Assembly (NCBI GenBank): GCA_037074765.1
Contig: JBAMDO010000119.1
Coordinates: 104,343-168,342, forward strand
DNA length: 64,000 nucleotides
Reading direction: 5' to 3'
Origin: Mansonella perstans
Lineage: Eukaryota > Nematoda > Chromadorea > Rhabditida > Onchocercidae
Shown here: piece by piece, positions 1 to 11,369 of the stretch
Position numbering within the stretch: position 1 is the first letter of the stretch
Layout of the letters: each line of letters begins with the position of its first letter
Translations under genes and position numbers: made by a program
Notes under the pieces: model-generated
Databases searched by the model: none
The model's input: only the letters and a program-made list of their open reading frames with translations
What the model was told of the DNA's origin: nothing

Positions 1-715
1 TCATTTTATTTTTGGTAAATTTCTAGTTGTGCCATTTTGTTATTTGCGGTTTTCTTTTTATTATTAAAAATTATTAAAATTAATTAGTAAAGTTAATTAT
101 TAAAAATTTGACGTCTTTATTTCTCAGTGTTAAAAATTCGATTAAAATTTGATGTAATTATCGAAACTTATAAAAGTAGTAGTTTCGATCTTTAATTTAA
201 GTAGTTTCGATTTTTAATTTAGGCAGTTTCAATTTCCAATTCATGTCTTGTTTTTCTAGTTTTATGCAGTTTATTTTTTTATTTGGATTATTTCAAATTC
301 AATTCCTGACTTTTAATTGTAATGCTGTTTTCTATGTATGATTATCTATAGTTTTGATGACTTCCATTTAAAATAATTTCACCATTTTATTTGTACATAT
401 CTCATGAAATCAAATCAAATATATGTCTTTAATCCATTTTTGGTTTTTGAGTATTTTAGTCTCTACAGCTATGTTAAGCTTGATAATTAATTTAATTGAA
501 TATAATTGGAAATTATATTCTTCAGGTTTGCTTTCAACAAGTATGTTTTATAAAACGATATTACTTATTGTTCGATTAGTAATAATATTTATGAAGCTGT
601 ATTTTAGTTTTATGATGCTTTAATTAATACTCGAAGTGCTGAGTACTAATTAATTAAGCATTATTAGTTAAGCATTAATTTTGTTTTTCTCTTTCATTGA
701 TAATAAATAAAGTAC
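1..715. other. AT-rich spacer upstream of the SKA1-like gene
   Basis: No protein family is recognisable here. The stretch is full of TTAATTAA-like runs. The 5' exon of the SKA1-like gene must lie in or before it, because the first recognised exon starts in mid-codon, but I could not pick it out. The open frame at 423-623 is hydrophobic by composition only and has no splice context. Confidence 0.6.
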
Positions 716-812
716 TTAAAGAGGTGGCGTGGCTTAACCTGGAATGTTCTCTAATTACAGTGGTCTAATACCTAAAGAGGTGACCTAATTGGAATATCCT
801 CTAATTACAGTG
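716..812 (+). repeat. tandem copy of a 3' splice-site region
   Basis: Two near-copies of about 45 bp lie side by side, at 716-762 and 772-812. Both contain AAAGAGGTG, a GGAAT...CTCTAATTACAG tract and a following TG. The second copy is the acceptor (AG ending at 810) of the first recognised SKA1-like exon. The first copy gives a spare acceptor ending at 760. Confidence 0.75.
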
Positions 813-2864
813 ATTGGGAATCTGATCGAGAAAAATAAACAATTGGCTGATCTGCTACTTGATATTGAATTATTGGAAAAAAAGTTGAAAAGACTGAAAG
901 AAATAGATATGGAGCAGAAAGTGCTACATTTCAAGGTATCATTTCAGATTATATTTCAAGGTATCATTTCAATTACATTTCAAGGTATCATTTCAATTGC
1001 ATTTCAAATTACATTTCAAGGTATGAAGTTTTTGGATGAATCTCATAATCTCTTCATAAAGAACACTTTTTTTTTCTATAAACTTTTATGAAATTGTTAA
1101 ACTTGTTCATTGAAAAGATAGATCAAAATAGGGATTAATTACGGCATGACACCAACAAGCTCTCGATACTTGAACTCTAACCTCCTTTCCGTGGTATCAT
1201 TTTATATTCTGTCCTTCAACTTTTGAAAATGGGCTATGGCATGTTGATATATTAAATCGTAGTAGCATTAGATCTGTTATTACTGCCTTTTCTTAGTTTT
1301 TTTTTCATCCATGACGAGGAGAATTTCATCCATGACGAGGAGAATTTTATAGGGACTTTCTATCGCGCCCAGTAATTAATGTATAGCTAGGTGTAATTAT
1401 AAAAATATTGTTTTCTTTAAATTTAAGAAATTTTGCAAAAGAATTGCAAATTGGAATTTTAAATGCCCTCCAACATTTTTAGGAATTAGGTGGTGCTCTG
1501 GAAGAAGAAGGCAATTTAGAAGAAAATACTTCAGCTGGATGTGATGTGAACTCAGATCTGATCAATCAGTACCAATCAAAAGTATGCAGTATCAATCAGA
1601 AGCAGTCCAATCGTCGGAGATATAGTCTTTTGGTTTTGCAATTAAAGGTTTATTTTGTTATTCAGTGCAAAAAATGGATATTTCAAATTGCTTGTCTTCT
1701 TTGTATTACACATCCAGTGGTTTTCTGGAAGAATAATCACACGTGGATACACATTCGGAAGAGTAATTAATAAGATAATAATAAGGTAATATTCAATAAG
1801 TAATCAATTAATCAATAAGAATATAAAGGAAGACTAATCAATAAGGTAATAATCAATAACGAAGAGTAATTACAGAGGTATTGCTGTTGGCACCTTAGAT
1901 TACCTTATTTTTTATCACCGTAAATTATCTTGGATTACCTGTAATATCTACTTTTCTACTGATATTTCAGCAATGTTTACGATTGGTTGAAACAGGTGAA
2001 TTCATTTTGATCCCATCGAAAACACGTGGTCGAATAGGTCGCCTTGAATTGAATCAGGTTAAGTAGTGTTTAGCACAGAACATCTCACGTTACATTTTTA
2101 GAGTTACAATCCTTGTGCCATAATAATGCCTATAGAGTTTTTATTTTTAGCATTTATCTCAAAATCTCACACTGTACTTCCGGAAGTAAGACTGTTGAAT
2201 AATGTGTAAAATGTAGAATTTTATTCTAATTTGAATTTTAAAATTTGAATTGTAGAATTTCCTTTTATCTTTCCTTCGTTACAAATTTGATATTACCATT
2301 TCGATCTAATTACTAATTAAATTATTAATTAAATCACATTTCAGTTGTTAAAAAAAATAGATGAACTTTTCTCGGACAAATATATATGTCAAAAACGGCC
2401 ACCTCTTGCGCTGAAGAATGCAAAGAAACAGGTGATGCTTCACATGGAATTCTAGGTGATGCTTCACACATATGCTAGAATTTGCTCTTAGATTCAAGTG
2501 ATTCAATGCTCAGCAGCTGCATAACTATCTTAGCTTTTCGAGATTAAGACTTAATTAGCGTCGGAAATAATGCAGCAATGTTCAAGCATAGTTTAGCTGG
2601 TCCGTATAGATATATGTATAATTAAGGTGATTATGGTAACTGATTGTTTTTGATTTACTTACTTCCTTCAGCAAAAGTAAATTGCAGGAGTGTGAAAAGC
2701 TGAGAGGACGCTGGTATATTACGCTGAATGAACTGCTTGTTCGATTCACATCAAAAGAAAAAATTACCTGGAAACTTGCGCTACCTTGTTTGATCTATTT
2801 GAAACGACTAGAAGAATTACGAATAGATGATAATAATATCTTCATTGCAGCAGTTTTATCATGA
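811..2864 (+). CDS. ska-1: SKA1-like spindle and kinetochore-associated protein (5' end missing)
   Basis: SKA1 is the microtubule-binding subunit of the Ska complex, which keeps kinetochores attached to spindle microtubules. Exons seen: 811-935, 1483-1581, 1971-2057, 2345-2431 and 2672-2864 (stop TGA). Exon 1 encodes a Leu/Lys-rich coiled coil (LLLDIELLEKKLKRLK), as in the Ska N-terminus. Exons 3-5 match the C-terminal winged-helix microtubule-binding domain: IPSKTRGRIGRLELNQ parallels human MKSRLTYNQI, DELFSDKYI parallels NKAVISKYKI, RGRWYITLNEL parallels KGRYFIVEAD, and LKRLEELR parallels CRRLSEVR just before the end. Exons 1-4 join in phase 0. Exon 4 to 5 does not join in frame, so a short exon near 2550-2610 is probably missing from this model. 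The real first exon was not found. ZNHIT1 follows on the same strand, so the two could share an operon. Family assignment is by remembered pattern. Confidence 0.82.
925..1026 (+). repeat. four tandem copies of a 5' splice-site region
   Basis: The exon-intron junction CATTTCAAG/GTATCA is repeated directly downstream. Potential GT donors start at 936, 961, 985 and 1021, each preceded by ATTTCAAG. The reading frame stays open to 1089, so each donor could give a slightly different protein or a frame change. Confidence 0.8.
2430..2470 (+). repeat. duplicated donor of SKA1-like exon 4
   Basis: AGGTGATGCTTCACA occurs twice, 24 bp apart, at 2430 and 2454. The first copy is the exon 4 donor. The second would add a stop codon (TAG) just before its GT. 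Confidence 0.75.
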
Positions 2865-4339
2865 TTTTACCGTGGTCTTCAGCCTTATATTAGAGAAATC
2901 TTGGATATATTGTTGTCTATCTGATATATCGTCTAAATTTTTCAGGAAGTATTCAAGTCTTCAGGAAGCAATTGATGTTAGAGAAATCTTGGATATATTG
3001 TCCTCTCACTGATAATATCGTCTAAATTTTTTATCTTGCCAAATATAGTACCAAGTCACAGCAGTTTCAAATATTGTAAATAGGTTATCTTCCTGAATAT
3101 ACATTGCTGAACTGATTTCAATGCTAGTACCACCAAATCAAATAAGTTCTTTTGACATCAAAGATGACGAAAGGGTGACAAATGACGACAAATCAATCCT
3201 CGCTGTTGATTTTTAAGTAAGTAACATAATAGTATTGGAATTAAGTAAGTAATATAATAGTATTGAAATTATTGACTTGAAAATAATTTTCCAATTAAGT
3301 TTCTTACCAAAGTAGCTTATTTTTCGAAGATAGGTCGATCAAGCATTTTAATTAGCCACAACAAATTACACTCAAGTTTTTCAGTGGACATATTAATTAA
3401 TTACCTTAATTAACTGTTTTCGACATAGCGAATCGCAAAATAATGAGTAGGGAATAAGTATATGTCTAGGTCTTCAGAAAGATTCAAAATGCCTAGGGAT
3501 CTGGAGATCAGTAATCATAATTTACAATGTATGCAACGATCTCTAAGGTCAAATCCTGGTAGCTTAGGGATATAGGAATCAATAATTATAATTTGCAATT
3601 GTATGTAACGACCCAGGCATCCAGGTCAAATCTTGCTGATTCAGCTACGCAAACTGTGGGGGATTCGAGTTATTTGGTTCTCATAATTTTCGCAAAGGTC
3701 TCTATTTGGGCTGCATTACATGTTGACACTGTCGGTTTGTTTGTTATTGTCGTCAACCCATTTAACAAGTGGATAGTTTTTGTTGTGCTAATCATGGGTT
3801 TTCTTTTCATTTAACAAGTGGGTAGTTTTTTTTTTGCTAGTTATGAATTTTGTTAATTTATGGCTTCATTATCATTGCTCATACATGCATTATTTTGAAA
3901 AACAGTGTCAATTATCAACGGTTTAACTAGCAGAGAGCTCCGTGGTGCAATTAAATTTAATTAACTAAATTTAGGTATAATTAAGTCTAACTAATTAAAT
4001 TTAAGAAAAGTGTTATTTAGAAAGATTATTAATCATTTCAGTTTAGCTTTTCGTATTTCTATTTGCAAAAAGTAAATATGGAAAACAGTTCTTATATGAA
4101 TTTTCCCCATTTCAGATTTGATATTTTGTGTTTCAAAAATTGATTGGGTCAATGAGACAGTGGGTCAACTTTAAGTCAATTGCAGCAGCATCAATCAATG
4201 AATATTCATAGTCGAACAGTACAGACACAACAGCGACATTCTGGTTTGAATTTTGAGTTGAATTTAAATTTTGAATTTTCTGTCTTGTTATGCAGAAGAA
4301 AATTTTTAAAATTAAAGTCGATGAAAGATTAGATTTTAG
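2865..4339. other. spacer between the SKA1-like and ZNHIT1 genes
   Basis: About 1.5 kb with no recognisable coding exon apart from the presumed short first exon of ZNHIT1. A candidate is ATGGAAAACA at 4079, which fits the phase of the next exon but has a weak donor (GTTCTT). The open frames at 3593-3814 and, on the minus strand, 4133-4387 have no family match and lack splice support. Confidence 0.5.
2880..3030 (+). repeat. imperfect tandem duplication after the SKA1-like stop
   Basis: TTAGAGAAATCTTGGATATATTG followed by ATATCGTCTAAATTTTT is present twice, at about 2889 and 2978, a unit of roughly 90 bp. It lies in the presumed 3' UTR or spacer of the SKA1-like gene. Confidence 0.7.
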
Positions 4340-6871
4340 TTCGTTTGCATGTAGCCGAGTCAACACGCGTATTAGATGAGGTAACACGTAAACGACGTTT
4401 GAGAAAACAACTGGAAGCCCTTGAACAGGTTTTTTTGCAGTATTATATACTTTTCCTCTAAAACTCTGAAATAATTAATTAGGTAATGATTAGTTCTTTT
4501 ATTTTTCTATATAAATTTTTCCTGAAGGTGGTTTTGGAGGAGCTTTGTTGTGAGTTCCATGATAAGTTAGTTTCGAAAAAATTGCATTTAATTAGTTAAA
4601 GTTGACGTTAATTACTTAATTTTAATAGTTAATTGCTTAATGTACAAAGTGAATGTTTTGAGTTCCATGATAAGTTAGTTTCAAAAATATTGCACTTAAT
4701 TATTTGCAGTTAATTACAGTTAATTATTATAAAGTGAGTGTTTATGTTTTGTTTTACACTGTGTTAATAAAGTTGTTTTCCTGATAGTTGTTGGCCAGGA
4801 CTCGAGGATTTAGTGATCCAGATTTTCTAACTGGACCTCCTGGATTATCAGCAGTAATTTGAAGATTTCGAATTTTTAAAATGTTCATTTGACACTGATT
4901 AGTTTGTAAGATGATCATGTGGTGCATTCCATGACTGAAATTAGTGTTAATTAAATTACTAAATTATTTCCATTTTAAAAAATTTATCCAACGTTGCTAT
5001 TTTTTTTTGCACTTCCTTAGTAATTTTTTTTTAAATTTTAAAGTCATTTAAAAAAGTGGACAAGATGAAACTGTTGCTTATCTCAGTTAGTTGTACATAA
5101 CTTGGCCAATTGAAATTCAATTGTAATTCATGTATTTTCAGGATAATTTTCATGAAGATCCTCACGCACAATTACACTGGCATAAAAATATTCCCAAATT
5201 TGAAGATGATGACCAATTGGGTGGACAATCAACAACTCGTAAAGGAGGAGATGCTGAACCAGGTAATTTCCTGTATTTAAATTAAACTGTGAACTGTCAC
5301 TCCTTATAGTTTGATGTCATGAATACACATAAAATATCCTGAGGCTAATAAAATCATAGTATTATATTTCGTATTTCTGCTCGAATTAGAATTGCCGGGA
5401 TTCGATGGTCATTTCTGCATAGTTTTGGGATTCGATGGCCATTTCTGGATAGTTTTAGAACTCGATGGCTGTTTCTGGGTAGTTTTAAAATTACCAGGAT
5501 TCGATGGCCATTTTTGGATAGTTTTAGAATCACCGGGATTCGATGGCCATTTCTGGATAGTTTTGGAATTACGGATTCAGGGTGGCCATTTCTGGATAGT
5601 TAAATTTCGTTAAATTTATTTTATAATACTTGACCTTGAATATCTCTTTGTGAACTTGCTTCGATTTTATATTTTAAAGATTTAACTTTGAACTTTTGCA
5701 GGAAAGAAAAAGAAAAAATTCAAAGTGGAATACTTTAAGCAAAGGTTTAGAAAAAATTTCTCGGCTTTAGTTGAGGAGGAAACGGTATGTGTAAATTTTT
5801 AAAATTTTTTTTAATTTTTTAACTAAAAACTTTTTCGGTTCTTACTTTTTTTTCATTTATTTATTTTTTTCTATTTGTATCATCAAATTTCATAGTGATT
5901 TATGTCGCAGTATCGTATTTGCTGTTAAAGAGCTAATAATTAAAAGAAAGCGCTGTGCCTCGTAATGCTTTATAATTAAATGGATAGTCAAGATTTAATG
6001 ATCTAATTGCTCTCTTAACATTTGTGTTCTAATTAATATCCAGCTCATTCATTAATTTTTTAAGCTGTCGAAATCTACAGAAATTTCTTCGGGTTTTGAT
6101 GCTTATAATGCTGCACGTGCACCACCAAGTTGCATACCTGCACGGCAATTTTGCGCAGCTTGTGGTTTTTTTTCCAAATATACCTGCACGAGATGTGGTG
6201 TACGGTATTGCTCAATAAGTTGCAGGGATCTGCACAATGACACCAGGTGGTATTTTCAAATTAATGCTTAGTTATTTCTCAAACATTTACAGGTAATTTC
6301 AAATACACAATATTTCTTGAACGGAGATTCTAGAAATCAGATTCTTGAAAAACAAGGCAATTCCTTGAATAGGCTTAGGCTTAGGCTTAAGAATACACAA
6401 TTTATTAAACAAAGATTCTAAGAACGTATTCTAGGGACGGAAATTTTTAAATACTCATTCTATTTATTATAAGGAATATTCAATTTGTGATGATACTTCA
6501 AAGAAATCAAGTTATTCTTGATTTTTTTTAATTACACAGTTACACAGATCTAACCTAGTTATTCTTGATTTTTGATTACAAGTTACACAGATTTTTAGTC
6601 TTTTTCCAATTTGGATTATTTTTTTCTAGAACTAATTAGTTACATGAATGATTTAAATTTAATGCGTTTGTAATTAGCTAAAGTCATAATGAACGTGAGA
6701 AAAATTTTTTCCCAAAAATTGCTACCTTTTTTCTTTTTTCTTTGGTATTGGAGTTCATGCAAGTTTTTTATTAGCATGTTATATTTTATAGCGGTCAGCA
6801 CATTGATTTCGAATTTTAGAGATTTTCATTAATGCGATTAGTAATTTAGGTGTTTGAAATGGACGATGTGA
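4340..6871 (+). CDS. ZNHIT1: ZNHIT1, HIT zinc-finger subunit of the SWR1/SRCAP complex (first codons uncertain)
   Basis: ZNHIT1 (yeast Vps71) is a subunit of the SWR1/SRCAP remodeller that loads histone H2A.Z. Exons: 4340-4428, 5142-5262, 5702-5784, 6065-6246 and 6850-6871 (stop TGA). All junctions are GT-AG and keep frame. The product follows the human protein end to end: VLDEVTRKRRLRKQLEALE, DNFHEDPHAQL, GKKKKKFK, FKQRFRKNFSALVEEE, then the HIT finger. Its ligands are all present as C-X2-C (FCAAC), C-X2-C (TCTRC), C-X3-C (YCSISC) and H-X4-C (HNDTRC), followed by the family ending CLKWT. The last exon codes for only seven residues (CLKWTM plus part of Arg). An in-frame TAG at 4330 shows that the start lies in an upstream exon; the AG at 4332 or at 4339 could be its acceptor. 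A minisatellite sits in the second intron of this model. Nuclear role is inferred from the family. Confidence 0.93.
5385..5605 (+). repeat. about 37-bp minisatellite in a ZNHIT1 intron
   Basis: About six imperfect copies built on GGATTCGATGGCCATTTCTG and GATAGTTTTAGAATCACC. The array lies between the exons ending at 5262 and starting at 5702. It happens to be open in one frame, giving a repeated PGFDGHFWIVLE peptide, but ZNHIT1 homology jumps cleanly over it, so I treat it as intronic. Confidence 0.85.
6370..6391 (+). repeat. short interstitial TTAGGC array
   Basis: AGGCTTAGGCTTAGGCTTA gives about three tandem copies of TTAGGC, the usual nematode telomere unit. It lies in the last ZNHIT1 intron. 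It is too short to be more than a hint about the lineage. Confidence 0.6.
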
Positions 6872-9249
6872 GGTAAAAGAATTTGAATGAAGCGAGTAAA
6901 TTAAAATGAAAATCCTGGAGAACTAGCTATCTATGATGAATGCACATTTTCATACCAGCTGTTTTTTGGGATTATTGTTCAATTTTCTGTTAAAGTCTTA
7001 CTATTATTGTATGTGGCTGTGGCTGCTATGTATTTTTGAAACAGGCCTAAGCAGAAGAAAGATAAATTGTTGATGAAGAAAATCAATGTACGATCCTTCC
7101 AATCAATCATCCAACCATTTTCTATGTATTGTGCAAAAGAAGAGTAGTAAGAGTATAGGAAAAAGAGTGGTGGTGTCGTTGTAATGGACGAAGAGCGATT
7201 GTCACCTTGTATGATGATCCTCAGGTTGATGATGTCTTTCATTCTCTCTGTTGTCAAAAATCTTTTTCTATTAGTTTTTTCATTTGATTTTGTCCCTGAT
7301 TGACTTCTGGATAAGTTTATAAATATCTGTGTAGAGAAGGTGATGGTCAATGTGTATTGTTGCCTGGACATTGCTTATTTCAAGAAGTGCTCGAAATAAT
7401 TTCAATTTTTTTTTGTTCTTTATCGCGCACTTTCGGTCTGATCTGTCTACTTTCAATGAGATCCATCGCGTACTCTCAGTTTAATGATCTATGATGCTTC
7501 TTTCCTTCTTCATTTATTATTGTGGAAAAAAAAAATAGGTCTTAAATATTCAAATTCTGATGATTGATGATTATTTTAATTAGCGTGATATCATTATTCA
7601 AATATTGAACGTTGGCAATTGCAGTCAATTATATTCTATAACGGAAAAGCTATAGTCTAATGAAATATCTCTTGTTAATTAATTAGCTTGGCTTTAAAGT
7701 TTCAGCCGAGAGATGGAAAAGTAAGCCTAGTTGAAAGTCAAGTTTAAATAATGAATTTGAGCCTAGTAGGCCTGATATATTTTCTACTCAAGTTAGCATG
7801 ACAAAACATTTCCCTTTTATGGTGAAGAATATATGGTGTCAATTTTGGTTATTTAATCATTGATTACAGTAACCAGCAATGCTGACCATTTTCTTAGGTC
7901 ATTATTGACCGTTTGGCCGTTGACCGTTCCACAGTTTTTTTTTTGGTTAAGCATGTTTCTATGCATAAATTAGTCGTAAAAGTTACTTTGAAGGGAAATG
8001 TAATCAACATTCGAAAATCTTAGTTTCATATTTATTTCCAAGCATCGCAAGTAATTAGCAGTCCAGGTCAATTAGTTTTTTCACTAGCGACCTCATTACA
8101 GGTGGCTGAAGTGAGGACTTCGCCGAGGGAATTGGTCATCTGGATTTAGGTGAAACTGAAATGAGGACCTTGCCGGGCGCTGGTCATCTGAATTTAAGTA
8201 AAACCTCCAAATTTTAATTAAGAGTCGATCTGTTTGACCTGTGTCAGAGTAGGATTCACAAATTCACAGATTCACAGATCACATGATTCGTGTTGTTGCT
8301 AGATGTTATGATATACGGAAATGACCTTCGAGAAAGATGATGACATCCTAACAGGGACATACCGCCGTAACACTACGATGACAAGACGCTTTCATGTCAT
8401 CCCGAACAGTTGGTGTCACCTTTTGTCCGACGACGGCTGTTATGAATGATGCCTAATAGGTAGCCTGGAATAATTCAGGGTTATGAAGACCCAATTATTA
8501 TTGTTTTTTTTCCCCTCTCATTTATAATTATTCATTGGTGAATTTGTCGTCATTCCGAAACCCTTGATTTATTTTTCGAATATGGTCATTCCTTACTTGA
8601 CACCTATGCGACATGTTTTTGGGTGTATGCTCAAAAGAGAGGTGACATTTCCACTTGAATACATTTGTAAATTATTCCTCTCCTTATCATTTTAAACAGA
8701 TTTTGCTTGTTTGACATTATTTTGGTCAGTGCACAGGTCACTTTGATCTGTTTTGGTCAGTGCACAGGTCACTTTGATCTGTTTTGGTCAGTGCACAGGT
8801 CAGTCTCTTTGATTTATTTTTTCTCGCAAAAGTTAAACTTTGCTGAAATTTCAAGTTTTCTAATTACTACACACTTTTCATTTCTTTGCAAATATCAAAA
8901 CTTTTTGGGAAGTTTTCGGTTCCGTATTTCTATGACAAAATTGGACGAAAGATGACAAGTGACAGAGAAAAGATACTGATTGTCGCGATCGAAGGGAACA
9001 TATTCGGTATCAAAAATGGAAGTTTTTGGTTTCGTATTTAGTTGACAAAGTTGGACAAAAGGTGACATAGAGAATACACTGATTGTCGCGCAATGGAAGG
9101 GAAAATATTTTTCGGATATGCCCTACAATGACTCCAACAGTTGGAGACATTTTCTAGAGAGATTGTTAATGATGATTGAGATCAGTAGATAATAGCAATA
9201 AAATTCCCTGAATGTGTCACTTTTATGTCACTTTTTCTCTCTCTTCTCA
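6872..9249. other. spacer downstream of ZNHIT1
   Basis: No gene recognised. A 130-residue open frame lies on the minus strand at 6979-7371; it is Ser/Thr/Ile-rich, has no motif or splice context and is probably chance. Near-duplicate sentences around 8100-8200 (GTGAGGACTTCGCCG... and ATGAGGACCTTGCCG...) and 8900-9080 (SYGACAAAGTTGGAC-like motifs) reflect the same local duplication habit as elsewhere. Confidence 0.5.
8720..8806 (+). repeat. 30-bp tandem triplication
   Basis: Three copies of TTTTGGTCAGTGCACAGGTC plus ACTTTGATCTG in a row, close to perfect. It lies in the spacer and has no gene association. Confidence 0.85.
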
Positions 9250-9380
9250 GTCATCATCCGGATAAAGGGAGGGAATATCTCGCAGTGTTGAAGAGGAATT
9301 TCATCAGAGCAATGAAGGAACGACTGAAACCGGATCCGGTTTTGGTTAGCTGTTATGTGAAGTCTACAATCGCTTTGTAT
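9250..9380 (+). pseudogene. LYR-motif-like exon or fragment
   Basis: Behind a clean acceptor (CTTCTCAG) a frame reads HHPDKGREYLAVLKRNFIR, then AMKERLKPDPVL and SCYVKSTIALY before TGA at 9378. The pattern recalls the second half of LYR-motif mitochondrial factors such as ETFRF1 (a GREYP...YF..RLK..F segment and a final ALY). The LYR helix expected upstream was not found, and the conserved tail RKYRAMKQRY is absent. It could be a fragment, a terminal exon of a gene whose other exons I missed, or chance. A donor at GTTAGC after 9351 is also possible. Confidence 0.25.
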
Positions 9381-9849
9381 TGAAGGTATTCTCCTAGTAC
9401 TTTCTTTCCGTTTTCCTTTTCACGACGGTTGTAAATCTCACTAAATAAACATCTCTGACGATCAGAGCTGCCCTTGACCCTTGACCTCTTGACAGGATGT
9501 TTTTCATATAATTTTATCTACACTCGGATGTCAAAGTTTTCATTAGCAGACGATGTTTGAGATATCTCGGCGTTATGCTTCAAGATTTCAAATGAGATAG
9601 TTGAATTTCTCCAATGTTCTGTTTAACTGCTTAACCTGACCCTTGTACGTAAAATTAGTTGTCACACATTATAAATTTTCTGAGAGTCAGATGTTTCGAA
9701 CGACAACACAGGATGACGTGATCCTTACCCGTGAAATTAGTTGTCACATCAAATGACAACACAAGATGAAGCATTTAAATCACCTCAGGTGATGAAAGTT
9801 AGTTTGTGTTTATTGTCACGAGAAGTGTCCTACTCCCATGTTATTGCTT

Positions 9850-10095
9850 ATTGCATACCTTATTGTAATAGTAATAATGGGAATAGCATTATTAAACACC
9901 GGAACTTCATGTCTTGTCTGGTCATCGTATTGGTCATCGCAGGAATTGTAGAGAGAGTACTACAAGAAGTTATGCATAAACAATAACATATCTTATTGTA
10001 GTAGTAGTAGTAATAATAGGAACAGCATTATTAAGCACAGATACTTCATGTCTCATCTGGTCATCGTAGTGGTGATCGCAGGAATTGTAAAGAAA
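9850..10095 (+). repeat. two-copy duplication of about 120 bp
   Basis: The block with AGCATTATTAA, ACTTCATGTCT, TCTGGTCATCGTA and GATCGCAGGAATTGTA occurs once at about 9860-9955 and again at about 9995-10090. Both copies have GTAATAATRGGAA runs at the left end. Confidence 0.75.
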
Positions 10096-10321
10096 TGGAG
10101 CGCCTATTGCTATTCTAAATACCCTCTGTCCATTTCGTATTTACACTTCTGAACTGGTGGTCCTCTGGTTTTCACTTTCTTTCTTCCTCTCTGCCCAGCA
10201 GTATATTTTGCTTTCTTCTTCACCAACATCATTCCGTTCTTTGATGACACATCCGATTTGTGCGGTCACTTTTTCCATTCACATATAACTTTCAGTTTCA
10301 GCAGTCACTTCCAGTAATGCC

Positions 10322-10480
10322 ATAGTAGATTATGATTTAACTAAGTGACCAGTAAATTATTTTTAACTAGATGACCAGAGTGATTGGTATGATTTGATCA
10401 AATGACCGATGATTGGAATGATTTAACTAAGTGACCAGTAAATTATGATTTAACTAAATGACCAGTGATTGGATGATTTT
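10322..10480 (+). repeat. degenerate about 30-bp tandem repeat
   Basis: Four to six copies based on GATTTAACTAAGTGACCAGT followed by AAATTAT or GATTGG. No gene association. Confidence 0.7.
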
Positions 10481-11369
10481 GACAACAACATTCACCAGCG
10501 GTTCACCATCAATGAATTTGATTTCATAGATCAGTTTGATACTTGTACTTCGACTTGTCAGTTAAAGCAATTCACATTCCTAATGGATTAAGCAGCACAT
10601 CCATTTCACATAATGGAATAACTATAAATATGAATTATACCTATAAATATAAATATGAATATTATATTATTACTATAAAATATGACTATAACTATAAATG
10701 AATACATACTAGCTATAAAAGTCTGAGGAGTGTGCTTATTGTTGATGTTTCCAGGAATTCAGGATTTCTTTCCAATCCTGAAACGAATCGGAAAAGATAT
10801 ATAATAGTATATCTCTTCCATATTACCTGATTTAAATCACGATTTAAATCAACAAGTCAAATGACTTGTTCACCATTCGACCGGTTCTTCCACTTTGCTT
10901 CCTTCCCTTTTTTATCTTCCCTCCCTCTTTTTCTCTTTCATTTTTCACTTTAATTTCTCCTTCTTACTCTCCCCTCCATCATTATTCCACGTATTTCAGT
11001 TTCTCCATTATTCATCGTCCTAATTTTTTCTATCATTTGCTTTTTAAATGAAATATTGAAAATATCCTTATGTGTCATCCGACAATGTCCCATGTCACAC
11101 TCCTTAGATCCTGGACAATGTTAAGTCATCCGACAATGTTCCATGTCCCATGTCACCTATCAGATACTTGACAATATTTTAAGTCACACTTCCTTCCTTT
11201 TCCTTCTCTATTTTTGAAATTATCCTCACAGATTTAACGCAACAAGAAATAACTACTTCACTGGAATCCTTGATGACATTAGGCGACATATTTGGGGACC
11301 GAGCGAGAACTAGTTTAGTCAGAGAAAACTGAAACCTTAGACATACTGCATTCCTCTTGAACTCTAATT

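Noticed and set aside
5392..5613. Frame PGFDGHFWIVLE repeated as a real protein
   Set aside because: It is the translation of an intronic minisatellite; ZNHIT1 homology skips from 5262 to 5702.
6979..7371. 130-codon minus-strand open frame downstream of ZNHIT1
   Set aside because: No family, no splice or start context, low-complexity composition; length alone is not convincing in AT-rich DNA.
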